From NCBI GenBank assembly GCA_964582545.1, contig CAZOSB010000002.1, forward strand, positions 1-64,000: a stretch of 64,000 nt of DNA. Reading direction: 5' to 3'. Under the pieces are notes generated by a model. The model saw nothing but the letters and a program-made list of their open reading frames with translations. It was not told where the DNA came from and made no database searches. This DNA comes from JAVVUJ01 sp964582545 (GTDB taxonomy: Bacteria > Bacillota > Clostridia > Peptostreptococcales > Anaerovoracaceae). Shown here piece by piece: positions 16,017-23,622 of this stretch (the stretch's first letter is position 1; every line of letters starts with the position of its first letter). A program made the position numbers and the translations under genes.

Positions 16017-17567
16017 TCAATTGTTTTTTAAATAGATTAGAATTTCTTTTTCCTTCGTAATTTCAATTCTTTCAATCAGACTAAAGAGAAGCTCCTTATT
16101 CGTTTCCATGGTATCCATAAACCTTTTGACGACTTCCTTTGATGGGTTGGAAGGACAGTTGGCTTTTTTTTTCTGATTGAGAAGTAGTTCCATTTTAGCT
16201 TGCAGGTTGAGCCTGTCAGACTTCATTTTATCATAAATCCTTTTAAAGTCAACTTCCTCCAAATGACCTTTTAATTTATCACTGTAAACCTCATCTAGGT
16301 TTTTTCCTAACTCTTTTATGTCCCATTGCAGCTTTGTTATGTTCTGTAGGGTTGTATCCTGCATAGTTAATTTATTGATTTGGGACAGGGCTATTTTTTC
16401 TAGTGATTGAATATTTATGTGAGGTTGACAGAGCATCTTAATTTGTTCCACCACTGCTTCCGTCACCAAATCTACTCGAATATTATGGGAAAAGCATTTC
16501 TCATAATTGGTAAATCGTTGGTAGGTTCGGCACAGAAAGTATAAGGTCTCATCATGAGCTAACTTGCGATTAATTACGGCTAATTTATAACCACACTCGT
16601 GGCAATAGACTAAGCCTTTTAAAAGATAATCATAGGTGCGTGACCTGGTTTTTGTTCTGGCTGAAAGGAGCATTTGAACCTTGTCAAAGGTGACTTGATC
16701 TACAATTGGGGGATGCGTGTTTTCCACTACAATCCAATCTTCCTTTGGAACTTTAATGCTTTTTCTTGACTTGTAACTGACTTTTTTGCTGCGACCTTGC
16801 ACCATGTGACCAAGATATAGTCGATTCTTTAAGATATAGGTGATGCTTTCGCTACTCCATAGTCCGTTGTAGATGCCTTTTTTTGACAAACGAAGATTAG
16901 CATAGGCAGAAGGCGTTGGAATTTCTTCTAAGTTAAATATTTTTGCAATCTCTCGAGAAGACTTTCCTTCTAAAGCTAGTTGAAACATTCGTCTTACATT
17001 ATCGGAAACCACTTCGTCTATAGCAAGTTTATTTTTTTCGCTAATTTTGTATCCGTAGGAGGCTTTGCCGCCGATAAATAACCCGTGCTGCTGTTTATAT
17101 TGCTTAACACTTTTAATCTTTTTGGAAATATCCTTGGCGTAAAGATCATTGATGATGGCTTTAAAGGGAGTCAGATCTCCATTGCCGTTATCCACTCCTG
17201 TATCCAGATGGTCTAAAAGCGATATGTAGCGAACGTGATTTTCGGGAAAGTACTTTTCCTGATAGTATCCGGTAAGGATGTAATCTCTGCCTAAGCGAGA
17301 CATGTCCTTTGTAATGACCATATTTACTTTTTTCGCCTCAATGTCTTTGATCATTCGGAGAAAACCAGGGCGATTGAAGTCCGTTCCCGAGAATCCATCA
17401 TCGATATATTCTCCATAAATCTCTAACTTTTGCTCATCTGCAAACCTTTGGAGCAAGCTTCTTTGATTAGTAATGCTCTGTGATTCGCTGTCCTTATCAT
17501 CCTCTTTGGAAAGTCGAATGTACAGTGCGACCTGATAATTATTAGGATTGTCTACTTTTAATGTCAT
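16017..17567 (-). CDS. Large serine recombinase, SpoIVCA-like
   Basis: The 516-residue protein has a resolvase catalytic domain (nucleophile Ser20 in YIRLSKEDD, then DDGFSGTDFNRPGF and MSRLGRDY), a recombinase domain (about 165-290), a zinc ribbon (GLVYCHECGYKL... with later Cys pairs) and a C-terminal coiled region. Such enzymes cut and rejoin att sites without needing DNA homology. It lies inside the element that splits sigK and on the same strand, so by analogy with SpoIVCA it should excise the element in the mother cell. The gene overlaps a small ORF upstream by ATGA. The frame is intact. Confidence 0.92.
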   Translation of the reverse strand: MTLKVDNPNNYQVALYIRLSKEDDKDSESQSITNQRSLLQRFADEQKLEIYGEYIDDGFSGTDFNRPGFLRMIKDIEAKKVNMVITKDMSRLGRDYILTGYYQEKYFPENHVRYISLLDHLDTGVDNGNGDLTPFKAIINDLYAKDISKKIKSVKQYKQQHGLFIGGKASYGYKISEKNKLAIDEVVSDNVRRMFQLALEGKSSREIAKIFNLEEIPTPSAYANLRLSKKGIYNGLWSSESITYILKNRLYLGHMVQGRSKKVSYKSRKSIKVPKEDWIVVENTHPPIVDQVTFDKVQMLLSARTKTRSRTYDYLLKGLVYCHECGYKLAVINRKLAHDETLYFLCRTYQRFTNYEKCFSHNIRVDLVTEAVVEQIKMLCQPHINIQSLEKIALSQINKLTMQDTTLQNITKLQWDIKELGKNLDEVYSDKLKGHLEEVDFKRIYDKMKSDRLNLQAKMELLLNQKKKANCPSNPSKEVVKRFMDTMETNKELLFSLIERIEITKEKEILIYLKNN

Positions 17568-17704
17568 CGATTTAATTCCTTTTGTAAAAAAATTTTAAAT
17601 GATTTTTCTATGATCTCCTTTACGAAGGTTTGCTTTTGGCTGTGATGGAAGTCATCGTTAAAAATGCATCGAACAACTAACTTTTGTTTTTTTAATTTCC
17701 CCAT
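17564..17704 (-). CDS. Small basic ORF coupled to the recombinase
   Basis: Read by hand, this 46-residue ORF (MGKLKKQKLVVRCIFNDDF..., ending QKELNR) starts at 17704 with AGGGGG 8 bases upstream. Its TGA stop overlaps the ATG of the recombinase gene, the classic sign of coupled translation. It is basic, with one Cys and a His pair in the middle. No family is recognised. It could be a leader peptide for recombinase expression or an accessory factor for excision. Confidence 0.6.
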   Translation of the reverse strand: MGKLKKQKLVVRCIFNDDFHHSQKQTFVKEIIEKSFKIFLQKELNR

Positions 17705-17724
17705 ATTTCATACCCCCTACCTAT

Positions 17725-17755
17725 AATATATGCTTGAAATACAAATTCATTTGAC
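17725..17755 (-). promoter_or_regulatory. Sigma-E-like promoter of the recombinase operon
   Basis: On the minus strand GTCAAAT (17749-17755) is followed after 16 bases by CATATATT (17725-17732), close to the sigma-E consensus (-35 with ATA, -10 CATACAnT). Transcription would begin near 17718, just before the ribosome binding site of the 46-residue ORF. The -10 also fits the sigma-K form CATAnnnTA. Mother-cell control is what a sigK-excising recombinase needs. Confidence 0.45.
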
Positions 17756-17875
17756 TAATATTTTTAATGTGGTTATTGATGCCTTATATTTTAATTATTC
17801 ATAAATCATGATATAATGATAAAAAACAGTATCGGTAATGTAGCGGTAAAAGACAATTTATAGGAAGAGAGTAAC

Positions 17876-18619
17876 TTGAAAGAAGATAATATTTTATTAG
17901 GGAATATAAAAGATAAGATTCGGCAGTGCGAGAATCAGCATCGAGTGACCCGGTCTGTTTTTTTAGATATGCGCCAGCAGAGCTTGGTGGAAGGGCTGTG
18001 CAAGAAAGAGCACTATGGAAATTACAGATTTTATGGCGGGTATGAGGATGCGGAGCGCAAGGTGATTCAGTTTTTCCCAGACTATATGGACATGGAGGAA
18101 AATCCGCTATCCGTCATCAATATGAGCAAGAAGGGCAACAGGGAGCTGACCCATAGGGATTATTTAGGATCTTTGTTGGGTTTGGGTATAAAACGGGAAA
18201 CCTTAGGGGATATTTTGGTGCGGGAAGATGGTGCACAGGTCATCGTCTTATCTGAGGTTGAAGAATTTATTCTCAACAATTATGATAAAGCAGGGAGAAC
18301 GGAGCTAAAGGTATCCGCTGAATCCATTGAAAGAATTATTCTTCCAGAGGTTAATATAGTAGAAAAAAGAGATACGGTAGCTTCGCTCAGGCTAGATAGT
18401 ATGATTGCCTCGGCTTTTTCTTTATCTAGAGGAAAGGCCGCAGAGGGAATTACCGGTGGTTTTGTCTATATAAACGGAGTACAGTGCTTAAAGACGGACA
18501 AGTTGGTTCAGGTAGGGGATAAGCTGGTTTACAGGGGAAAAGGAAGGTCTGTTCTCGGTGAGGTTTTAGGAACATCCAGAAAGGATCGAACCATTGTAGT
18601 GATCCACCTATATAAGTGA
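17876..18619 (+). CDS. YlmH-like S4-domain RNA-binding protein
   Basis: The 247-residue protein has a mixed alpha/beta N-terminal part (FYGGYEDAERKVIQFFPDY, LTHRDYLGSLLGLGIKRETLGDI) and a C-terminal S4 domain (RLDSMIASAFSLSRGKAAEGITGGFVYINGV), as in YlmH/S4 proteins. Family members bind RNA, and some act in ribosome rescue and in cell division. It starts at TTG 17876 with AGGAAGAGAG upstream. It lies inside the sigK element, on the strand opposite to the recombinase, so a mother cell that excises the element would lose it from the chromosome. Confidence 0.9.
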   Translation: MKEDNILLGNIKDKIRQCENQHRVTRSVFLDMRQQSLVEGLCKKEHYGNYRFYGGYEDAERKVIQFFPDYMDMEENPLSVINMSKKGNRELTHRDYLGSLLGLGIKRETLGDILVREDGAQVIVLSEVEEFILNNYDKAGRTELKVSAESIERIILPEVNIVEKRDTVASLRLDSMIASAFSLSRGKAAEGITGGFVYINGVQCLKTDKLVQVGDKLVYRGKGRSVLGEVLGTSRKDRTIVVIHLYK

Positions 18620-18795
18620 GAAGAGGAAAAGTAAGGGAAAATAATCTAACTCTATAATATTGATACGTTCCCCGTTAATAGAGTATGCTGAATGAGTTCA
18701 ACTGAATTCTTAAAATGGATGAATTCTGTCTGCGATTAGCTATATTTTAAGCTTGATGTAGTTATACTAATAACATATTGAAAAAGGAGAAGCGT

Positions 18796-19545
18796 ATGAA
18801 TTTATTAAAGAATAAGATTGCCATTGTCACAGGAGGCACAAGAGGGATAGGATTTGCTACGGCAAAAGCCTTTTTAGATGAAGGGGCTAAAGTAGTGGTT
18901 TTGGGATCAAAACAAGAAACGGTGGAAACTGCTTTAAAAAAACTGGAGGGTATCAATAAAGCTTATGAAGTGATAGGGCTTTGTCCTAATATTACGGATA
19001 CTGAATCGGTGAGAGAGGCTTTTGATGCGGTGGCTGACAAATGGGGCGCAATAGATATACTGGTAAACAATGCAGGAATCAGCCAGTCAACCCCTATTGA
19101 GAATTATACACAAACAGAATTTGAAAAGATTCTGGACATCAATATAAAGTCGGTTTTCATTTGCTCCCAGATGGCTGTAGAACAGATGAGAAAGAAAAAG
19201 TGTGGGGTGATTCTTAACACCAGCTCGATGGTGAGTATCTATGGGCAAGTATCCGGTTGCGGTTATCCCACTTCTAAGTTTGCTGTGAACGGAATTACAA
19301 AGTCTTTGGCACGGGAATTGGGCAAAGATGGTATCAGAGTAAATGCGGTAGCACCTGGAGTGATTTCAACAGATATGGTAGCAGCATTGCCCAAGGAAAT
19401 CGTAGATCAAATTTCTGCAACCATTCCTTTGGGTAGGGTCGGGCAGCCAGAAGAAATTGCAAATGCCTTTGTATTTTTAGCATCGGACATGGCTAGTTAT
19501 GTTACAGGAGCCATTCTTTCGGTAGATGGTGCTACCCAGGTGTAG
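18796..19545 (+). CDS. Short-chain dehydrogenase, 3-oxoacyl-ACP reductase-like
   Basis: The 249-residue protein is a classical SDR: NAD(P)-binding TGGTRGIG near the N-terminus, NNAG in the middle, and the catalytic Ser...YPTSK set (NTSSMVSIYGQ...GYPTSKFA). The C-terminus GAILSVDGATQV is typical of FabG-like reductases. The substrate cannot be told from sequence; no fatty-acid genes are near. ATG 18796 has AAAGGAG 7 bases upstream. The gene is inside the sigK element and ends about 40 bases from its attachment site, convergent with sigK. Confidence 0.9.
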   Translation: MNLLKNKIAIVTGGTRGIGFATAKAFLDEGAKVVVLGSKQETVETALKKLEGINKAYEVIGLCPNITDTESVREAFDAVADKWGAIDILVNNAGISQSTPIENYTQTEFEKILDINIKSVFICSQMAVEQMRKKKCGVILNTSSMVSIYGQVSGCGYPTSKFAVNGITKSLARELGKDGIRVNAVAPGVISTDMVAALPKEIVDQISATIPLGRVGQPEEIANAFVFLASDMASYVTGAILSVDGATQV

Positions 19546-19570
19546 GCAAGGAAAGGAAGATGTCTTTACC

Positions 19571-20230
19571 TTAAGCTGGATCCGATACATAGGATCTGGA
19601 AATCCCTAACTCTTTTGCCACTTCTCTTTGCGGTTTGGAAATTTCTTGCCCCAAACCATAACGCTTGGATATGACATACTTTTCTCTATCGCTCAAGATG
19701 TCGGAGATGGCTTCATATAATTTTTTAATTTGAATTTTGTTGTCGATGGCATCGATAATACAGTCGCTGTCCGTACCTAAAATGTCACTAAAGCTAATTT
19801 CGTTGCCATCTTTGTCCATGCCGATCGGGTCACTGAGGGAGACCTCTGACTTTTGTTTTTTAGAGCTGCGTATGCTCATTAGAATCTCGTTATCGATGCA
19901 TTTGGCTGCATAAGTACCCAGTCGTACAGCCTTATTAGGTTTATATGTATTGATGGATTTGATCAGACCGATGGTACCTATGGAAATTAAATCATCTTGT
20001 TCTCTTCCTGCGGTAGTATATTTTTTCGCTATGTGAGCTACTAATCGAAGATTCCTTTCAATCAAAATATTTTTTGCTTCAATATCGCCATCCTCAAACA
20101 GTTTGAGGTAATGAGATTCCTCTGCAGATGTCAACGGTTTTGGAAATGAACTCCCCACGGAGACATAAGAGGCTAAAAGCAAAACGGGATTAGAAATAAA
20201 TAATGAAGCAAAAAGCAAAGACAGGCTCAT
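19571..20230 (-). CDS. sigK: Sigma-K N-terminal part (interrupted sigK)
   Basis: The protein has the sigma-K features: a hydrophobic pro-sequence (SLSLLFASLFISNPVLLLASYV), then FPKPLTSAEESHYL, region 2 (NLRLVAHIAKKYTTAGREQDDLISIGTIGLIKSINTY), and most of region 4 (QREVAKELGISRSYVS). It then ends with DPA and a stop, lacking the last 21 residues, which are found at 15672-15752. ATG 20230 has AAAGGAG 7-8 bases upstream, better than the ATG two codons earlier. After excision the protein would be about 237 residues, near the 241 of B. subtilis pro-sigma-K. It directs late mother-cell genes. It corresponds to spoIVCB. Confidence 0.93.
   Translation of the reverse strand: MSLSLLFASLFISNPVLLLASYVSVGSSFPKPLTSAEESHYLKLFEDGDIEAKNILIERNLRLVAHIAKKYTTAGREQDDLISIGTIGLIKSINTYKPNKAVRLGTYAAKCIDNEILMSIRSSKKQKSEVSLSDPIGMDKDGNEISFSDILGTDSDCIIDAIDNKIQIKKLYEAISDILSDREKYVISKRYGLGQEISKPQREVAKELGISRSYVSDPA
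19584..19597. repeat. Attachment site copy at the sigK 5' side
   Basis: GATACATAGGATCT, direct repeat of 15739-15752. It lies within codons for SYVS at the end of the sigK N-terminal part; after it the frame runs only three more codons (DPA) to a stop. Confidence 0.85.
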
Positions 20231-20270
20231 AATCATGCTCCTTTCAGTTAAAAATATAAGCTTAATAAAA

Positions 20271-20278
20271 ATATATGA
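20271..20278 (-). promoter_or_regulatory. Possible mother-cell -10 element upstream of sigK
   Basis: CATATATT on the minus strand, about 40 bases before the sigK start, is identical to the -10-like element of the recombinase promoter at 17725-17732. A -35 is not clear, though CAC lies 17 bases upstream as in sigma-K promoters. Confidence 0.3.
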
Positions 20279-20404
20279 TTTCTCAACTTAAAAAGTGCCT
20301 GACCCACATTTTTAATAAAATAAATTTTAATTGAATTTCAAAATATTATTAAAAATTTAAAAATGATATCCTCATCATGATTGTGGGAAATACTGAAATA
20401 TTTC

Positions 20405-20433
20405 TTGTAAATACTTTGTTATAGTGATAAAAT
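20405..20433 (+). promoter_or_regulatory. Sigma-A type promoter for radC-mre genes
   Basis: TTGTAA at 20405-20410, a 17-base spacer, and TAAAAT at 20428-20433. It lies about 50 bases before the radC start and could serve the whole radC-mreBCD-PBP2-minD run. Confidence 0.55.
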
Positions 20434-20483
20434 ACAAATATTATTGTGTGGTTTTTCCGGGGGGAAATAGGAGGAAAAACCAA

Positions 20484-21182
20484 TTGGAAGAAAAGAATTA
20501 TACTACATTAATAAGAGAATTGCCCGAAGAAGAAAGACCTCGGGAAAAACTGTTGAGGCTTGGGGCTACTTTTTTATCAAATTCAGAGTTATTGGCTATA
20601 TTAATTGGTACCGGAGCAAAAAACATTTCAGCCATTATGTTGGCGCATAGAATTTTATCCATGGATAAAAAAGGAATAGCGAATTTGACCGAATGCAACG
20701 TTTCAGAACTATGTGATATACCGGGTATCGGTTTGGCCAAATCTGCACAGATTGTTGCAGCCATTGAATTAGGCAAAAGAATTTCTACAAAACCCAAGGA
20801 AAAAAGGATTCCCATCAATCAACCGGAAGTAGTGGCAGATCTTTTCATGGAGGAAATGCGATACTTCAAAAAAGAGTTTTTTAAAGTTTTATTGCTCAAT
20901 GTAAAAAATGAAATTATTACCGTTGAGGATACGTCCATAGGGGATTTAAGCAGTTCCATCGTTCATCCCAGAGAGGTTTTTTTTGGTGCTGTGAAAAAAA
21001 GTGCCGCATCAATAATCCTAGTGCACAATCACCCCAGCGGAAATCCTACTCCAAGCAAAAATGATATAGAAATTACACAAAGACTTGTGGAAGCAGGGAG
21101 AATTTTGGGCATAATAGTCATAGATCACCTGATTATTGGTGATGGTTCATATGTCAGCTTGAGAGAAAAAATGCTAATGTAA
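20484..21182 (+). CDS. radC: RadC family JAMM/MPN+ protein
   Basis: The 232-residue protein has the RadC layout: an N-terminal helix-hairpin-helix region (RPREKLLRLGATFLSNSELLAILIGTG, ELCDIPGIGLAKSAQI) and a C-terminal JAMM metalloprotease-like domain with HNHPSGNPTPSKND. The family was once tied to DNA repair, but its role is uncertain. TTG 20484 is chosen because GGAGG lies 10 bases upstream; the frame upstream to 20424 has no ribosome binding site. It is followed by mreB after 15 bases, the usual clostridial and bacillar order. Confidence 0.93.
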   Translation: MEEKNYTTLIRELPEEERPREKLLRLGATFLSNSELLAILIGTGAKNISAIMLAHRILSMDKKGIANLTECNVSELCDIPGIGLAKSAQIVAAIELGKRISTKPKEKRIPINQPEVVADLFMEEMRYFKKEFFKVLLLNVKNEIITVEDTSIGDLSSSIVHPREVFFGAVKKSAASIILVHNHPSGNPTPSKNDIEITQRLVEAGRILGIIVIDHLIIGDGSYVSLREKMLM

Positions 21183-21197
21183 AGGAGACAAATAATC

Positions 21198-22244
21198 ATG
21201 TATTTTGGATGGTTTCAAAAAGATGTTGGGATAGATTTAGGTACAGCTAATACATTGATCTTTGTAAAGGGGAAAGGAATTGTTTTAAATGAACCCTCTG
21301 TGATTGCCGTTGATATTACTTCTAAAAAAGTATTGGCGGTGGGTGAAAAGGCAAAGGAAATGTTGGGAAAAGCACCTGAGCATATAAAGGTAATCAGACC
21401 CCTGCAGGATGGTGTCATATCGGATTTCGATATGACGGCTGCCATGCTGGAAGAGTTTTTAAAAAGGGGAATAAAGGAAAAAAGTCTCTTTGCAAAGCTT
21501 AGAGTAGTGGTGGGCGTACCTTCTGGAGTTACAGAGGTGGAAAAACGGGCAGTAGAAGAGGTTGTGCGACAGATGGGGGCAAAAAGTGTGTACATCATCG
21601 ATGAACCTATGGCGGCGGCTATCGGCGCAGGATTCCATGTGGAGGATGCCAAAGGGTGCATGATTGTGGACATCGGGGGAGGTACTTCAGACATTGCCAT
21701 CATTTCTTTGGGGGGTATCGTCACGGGAATCTCCCTACGTTATGCTGGGGACAAGCTCACAGAAGCTATTATTTTATATATGAGAAAGACTTATCAACTG
21801 TTAATAGGAGAAAAGACAGCTGAAGAAATTAAGATCAACATAGGATGTGCCTATGACTTTGGGACTAAGATAGATTTTATTAGAAATATGGATGTGAGCG
21901 GAAGAGATTTGGTAACAGGGTTGCCTAAGTCACTCACCATAAACTCACTGGATTTAATAAAGGCATTAGAAGAACCGGTATCTGTGATTGTGGACGGCAT
22001 CATGCAGGCCCTGGAGCAGACTCCCCCTGAAATTTCTGCAGATATTTCTCAAGTCGGCATCATGCTTTCCGGTGGTGGAGCGCTTTTAAGTGGGCTGGAC
22101 AAGTTGATTGAAAATACCACGGGCATTAAAACGTCCATCGCAGAGAATCCTTTGGAAGCCGTAGTTCAAGGTACAGGGGTTAGCGTTAATTTTTTGGAAA
22201 AAATTCAAATGCATTCTAAAAAAATATCTTCTTACAGTAATTAA
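21198..22244 (+). CDS. mreB: Rod shape-determining protein MreB
   Basis: The 348-residue actin-like protein has the phosphate 1 motif DVGIDLGTANT, the connecting LNEPSVIAVD, the phosphate 2 motif IVDIGGGTSDIA and the adenosine motif IMLSGGGALL. It forms membrane-linked filaments that guide lateral wall synthesis together with MreC, MreD, RodA and PBP2, all encoded nearby. The start has AAAGGAG in the usual place. A complete and standard gene. Confidence 0.97.
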   Translation: MYFGWFQKDVGIDLGTANTLIFVKGKGIVLNEPSVIAVDITSKKVLAVGEKAKEMLGKAPEHIKVIRPLQDGVISDFDMTAAMLEEFLKRGIKEKSLFAKLRVVVGVPSGVTEVEKRAVEEVVRQMGAKSVYIIDEPMAAAIGAGFHVEDAKGCMIVDIGGGTSDIAIISLGGIVTGISLRYAGDKLTEAIILYMRKTYQLLIGEKTAEEIKINIGCAYDFGTKIDFIRNMDVSGRDLVTGLPKSLTINSLDLIKALEEPVSVIVDGIMQALEQTPPEISADISQVGIMLSGGGALLSGLDKLIENTTGIKTSIAENPLEAVVQGTGVSVNFLEKIQMHSKKISSYSN

Positions 22245-22264
22245 CAGGAAACGGTGAATAATGC

Positions 22265-23107
22265 ATGAAATGGTTTAGAAGTCATAAAAAAAGTACTTTT
22301 ATTGGTATTATTTTATTAATATTGATTGTTATAATTGCAGTATCTTATGGGAATAGCGGATCTAGCTCCCCTTTAGGAAGAGGCATCAAAACAGTTTTAA
22401 CGACCATACAGGAGCCTTTTGCCAAAGCAGGAAAGGGCATAGGCACCGCCTTTAAAGGAATTGTACAATTTAAAGCAATCACCAGAGAAAATGAGGCTTT
22501 AAAAGATGAAATTGCTCGACTGAATAATGAAATTATTAACTTAAAGCTATCAGAAGAGGAATTACAGCTACTACAGTCCTTGTCTACGGCTCTGAACTAT
22601 GAAAACGTGAGAAATTATTATAACTATATAACCGGGGATGTAATCGCTATGGATGGTTCCAATTGGTTTAATATCTTTACAGTAAACTTAGGTTCTAAAG
22701 ATGGAGTGAAGAGGGATACTGTTGTAATCAACGGTCAGGGTTTGATTGGACGGGTAATGGAGGTGGGCTCCAATTGGGCCAAGGTTATCTCTATCATAGA
22801 TGAGTCCAATTCTGTAAGCTTCAAAGCTACCAGAGATGGATCTCTCATGGGGGTGATGGCTGGTGATGGTCAGGGGGGATTGCGCGGTTACATGCTGAAT
22901 CCCGACTTTGAAATTTTAGAGGGAGATGAGCTGATAACCACAGGCATGGGTATGTTTCCGGAAGGAATTCCCATAGGAACTGTTTCAAGGATTGCCTTGA
23001 ATGAGGACTCCTTGCTAAAGGCCATTCAAATCAAACCCTCTGCAAATTTAGACAACGTACAAAAAGTCATTTTTATCATCCCTAAGGATGAGGGGGAGGT
23101 ACAATGA
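22265..23107 (+). CDS. mreC: Rod shape-determining protein MreC
   Basis: The 280-residue protein has one N-terminal membrane segment (about residues 10-30), a coiled coil (ENEALKDEIARLNNEIINLKLSEEEL) and the beta-rich MreC domain (GLIGRVMEVGSNWAKVISIIDESNSVSFK). It links the MreB filaments to wall enzymes outside the membrane. It follows mreB by 20 bases and overlaps mreD by ATGA. The ribosome binding site is weak (GGAAACGGTG), so translation may be coupled to mreB. Confidence 0.95.
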   Translation: MKWFRSHKKSTFIGIILLILIVIIAVSYGNSGSSSPLGRGIKTVLTTIQEPFAKAGKGIGTAFKGIVQFKAITRENEALKDEIARLNNEIINLKLSEEELQLLQSLSTALNYENVRNYYNYITGDVIAMDGSNWFNIFTVNLGSKDGVKRDTVVINGQGLIGRVMEVGSNWAKVISIIDESNSVSFKATRDGSLMGVMAGDGQGGLRGYMLNPDFEILEGDELITTGMGMFPEGIPIGTVSRIALNEDSLLKAIQIKPSANLDNVQKVIFIIPKDEGEVQ

Positions 23108-23622
23108 AAGGTATCTTTTCTTTTTTAATTTTTTTCATTGCATTTATCTTTCAAACCACTATTTTTAGCCAGATGGGGTTTTTGGGAGCATCACCCAATA
23201 TCATCCTCTGCTTAATTGTGGTAATGGGATTTCTATACGATAATGTGGATACCTTTGTTTGGGCGATCGTATTTGGGCTTTTACAAGACATTTATTTTTC
23301 TCAGGTCATAGGTATTTCAGCCACATGTTGCTTTCTGTTGGCTCTCGGCATCTATGTGGTCAAGGACTTTGTCAATCGAGAAAACATCATTCCCGCAGTG
23401 GGAATGGTAGCAGGAGGAACGGTTCTGTATCAATTGCTGTACTGGTTCCTAGGCATAATCTTTGGATCCGCATATGGGATGCTACCTCTGTTGCAGGCTA
23501 TTGCACCTTTAATTCTATATCACATGATTATTGTGATTATATTATATAATATTTTTATCCGAAGAGTAGTAAAGCATAGAAGTGATAATAAGTTTAAAGG
23601 AAAATTTAGAATTTATGAATAA
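23104..23622 (+). CDS. mreD: Rod shape-determining protein MreD
   Basis: The 172-residue protein is almost wholly hydrophobic, with five or six membrane segments, and matches MreD in length and place. It supports the MreB-MreC complex in the membrane. It overlaps mreC by 4 bases and the PBP2 gene by 8 bases, so the four genes form one coupled unit. Confidence 0.9.
   Translation: MKGIFSFLIFFIAFIFQTTIFSQMGFLGASPNIILCLIVVMGFLYDNVDTFVWAIVFGLLQDIYFSQVIGISATCCFLLALGIYVVKDFVNRENIIPAVGMVAGGTVLYQLLYWFLGIIFGSAYGMLPLLQAIAPLILYHMIIVIILYNIFIRRVVKHRSDNKFKGKFRIYE

Larger units (their letters stand above)
15739..19597 (-). mobile_element. Skin-like sigK intervening element, about 3.85 kb
   Basis: The element is bounded by direct repeats GATACATAGAATCT (15739-15752) and GATACATAGGATCT (19584-19597), 13 of 14 identical with a shared 9-bp core. 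The distance between equivalent points is 3845 bp. It splits sigK, with the two coding parts in the same orientation and frame. Inside are a serine recombinase, a coupled 46-residue ORF, a DUF2164 gene, an S4-domain gene and an SDR gene. Known skin elements of B. subtilis (about 48 kb) and C. difficile (about 15 kb) are excised in the mother cell by a recombinase they encode; this one has the same logic in far less DNA. Confidence 0.88.

Noticed and set aside
15768..17704. Prophage or conjugative element remnant around the serine recombinase
   Set aside because: No phage structural, replication or conjugation genes are near; the direct repeats fall inside sigK and define the element.
19571..20230. 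sigK as a plain pseudogene with a truncated end
   Set aside because: The missing C-terminus is present in frame at 15672-15752 next to a matching direct repeat, and an intact recombinase lies between, which argues for a programmed split rather than decay.
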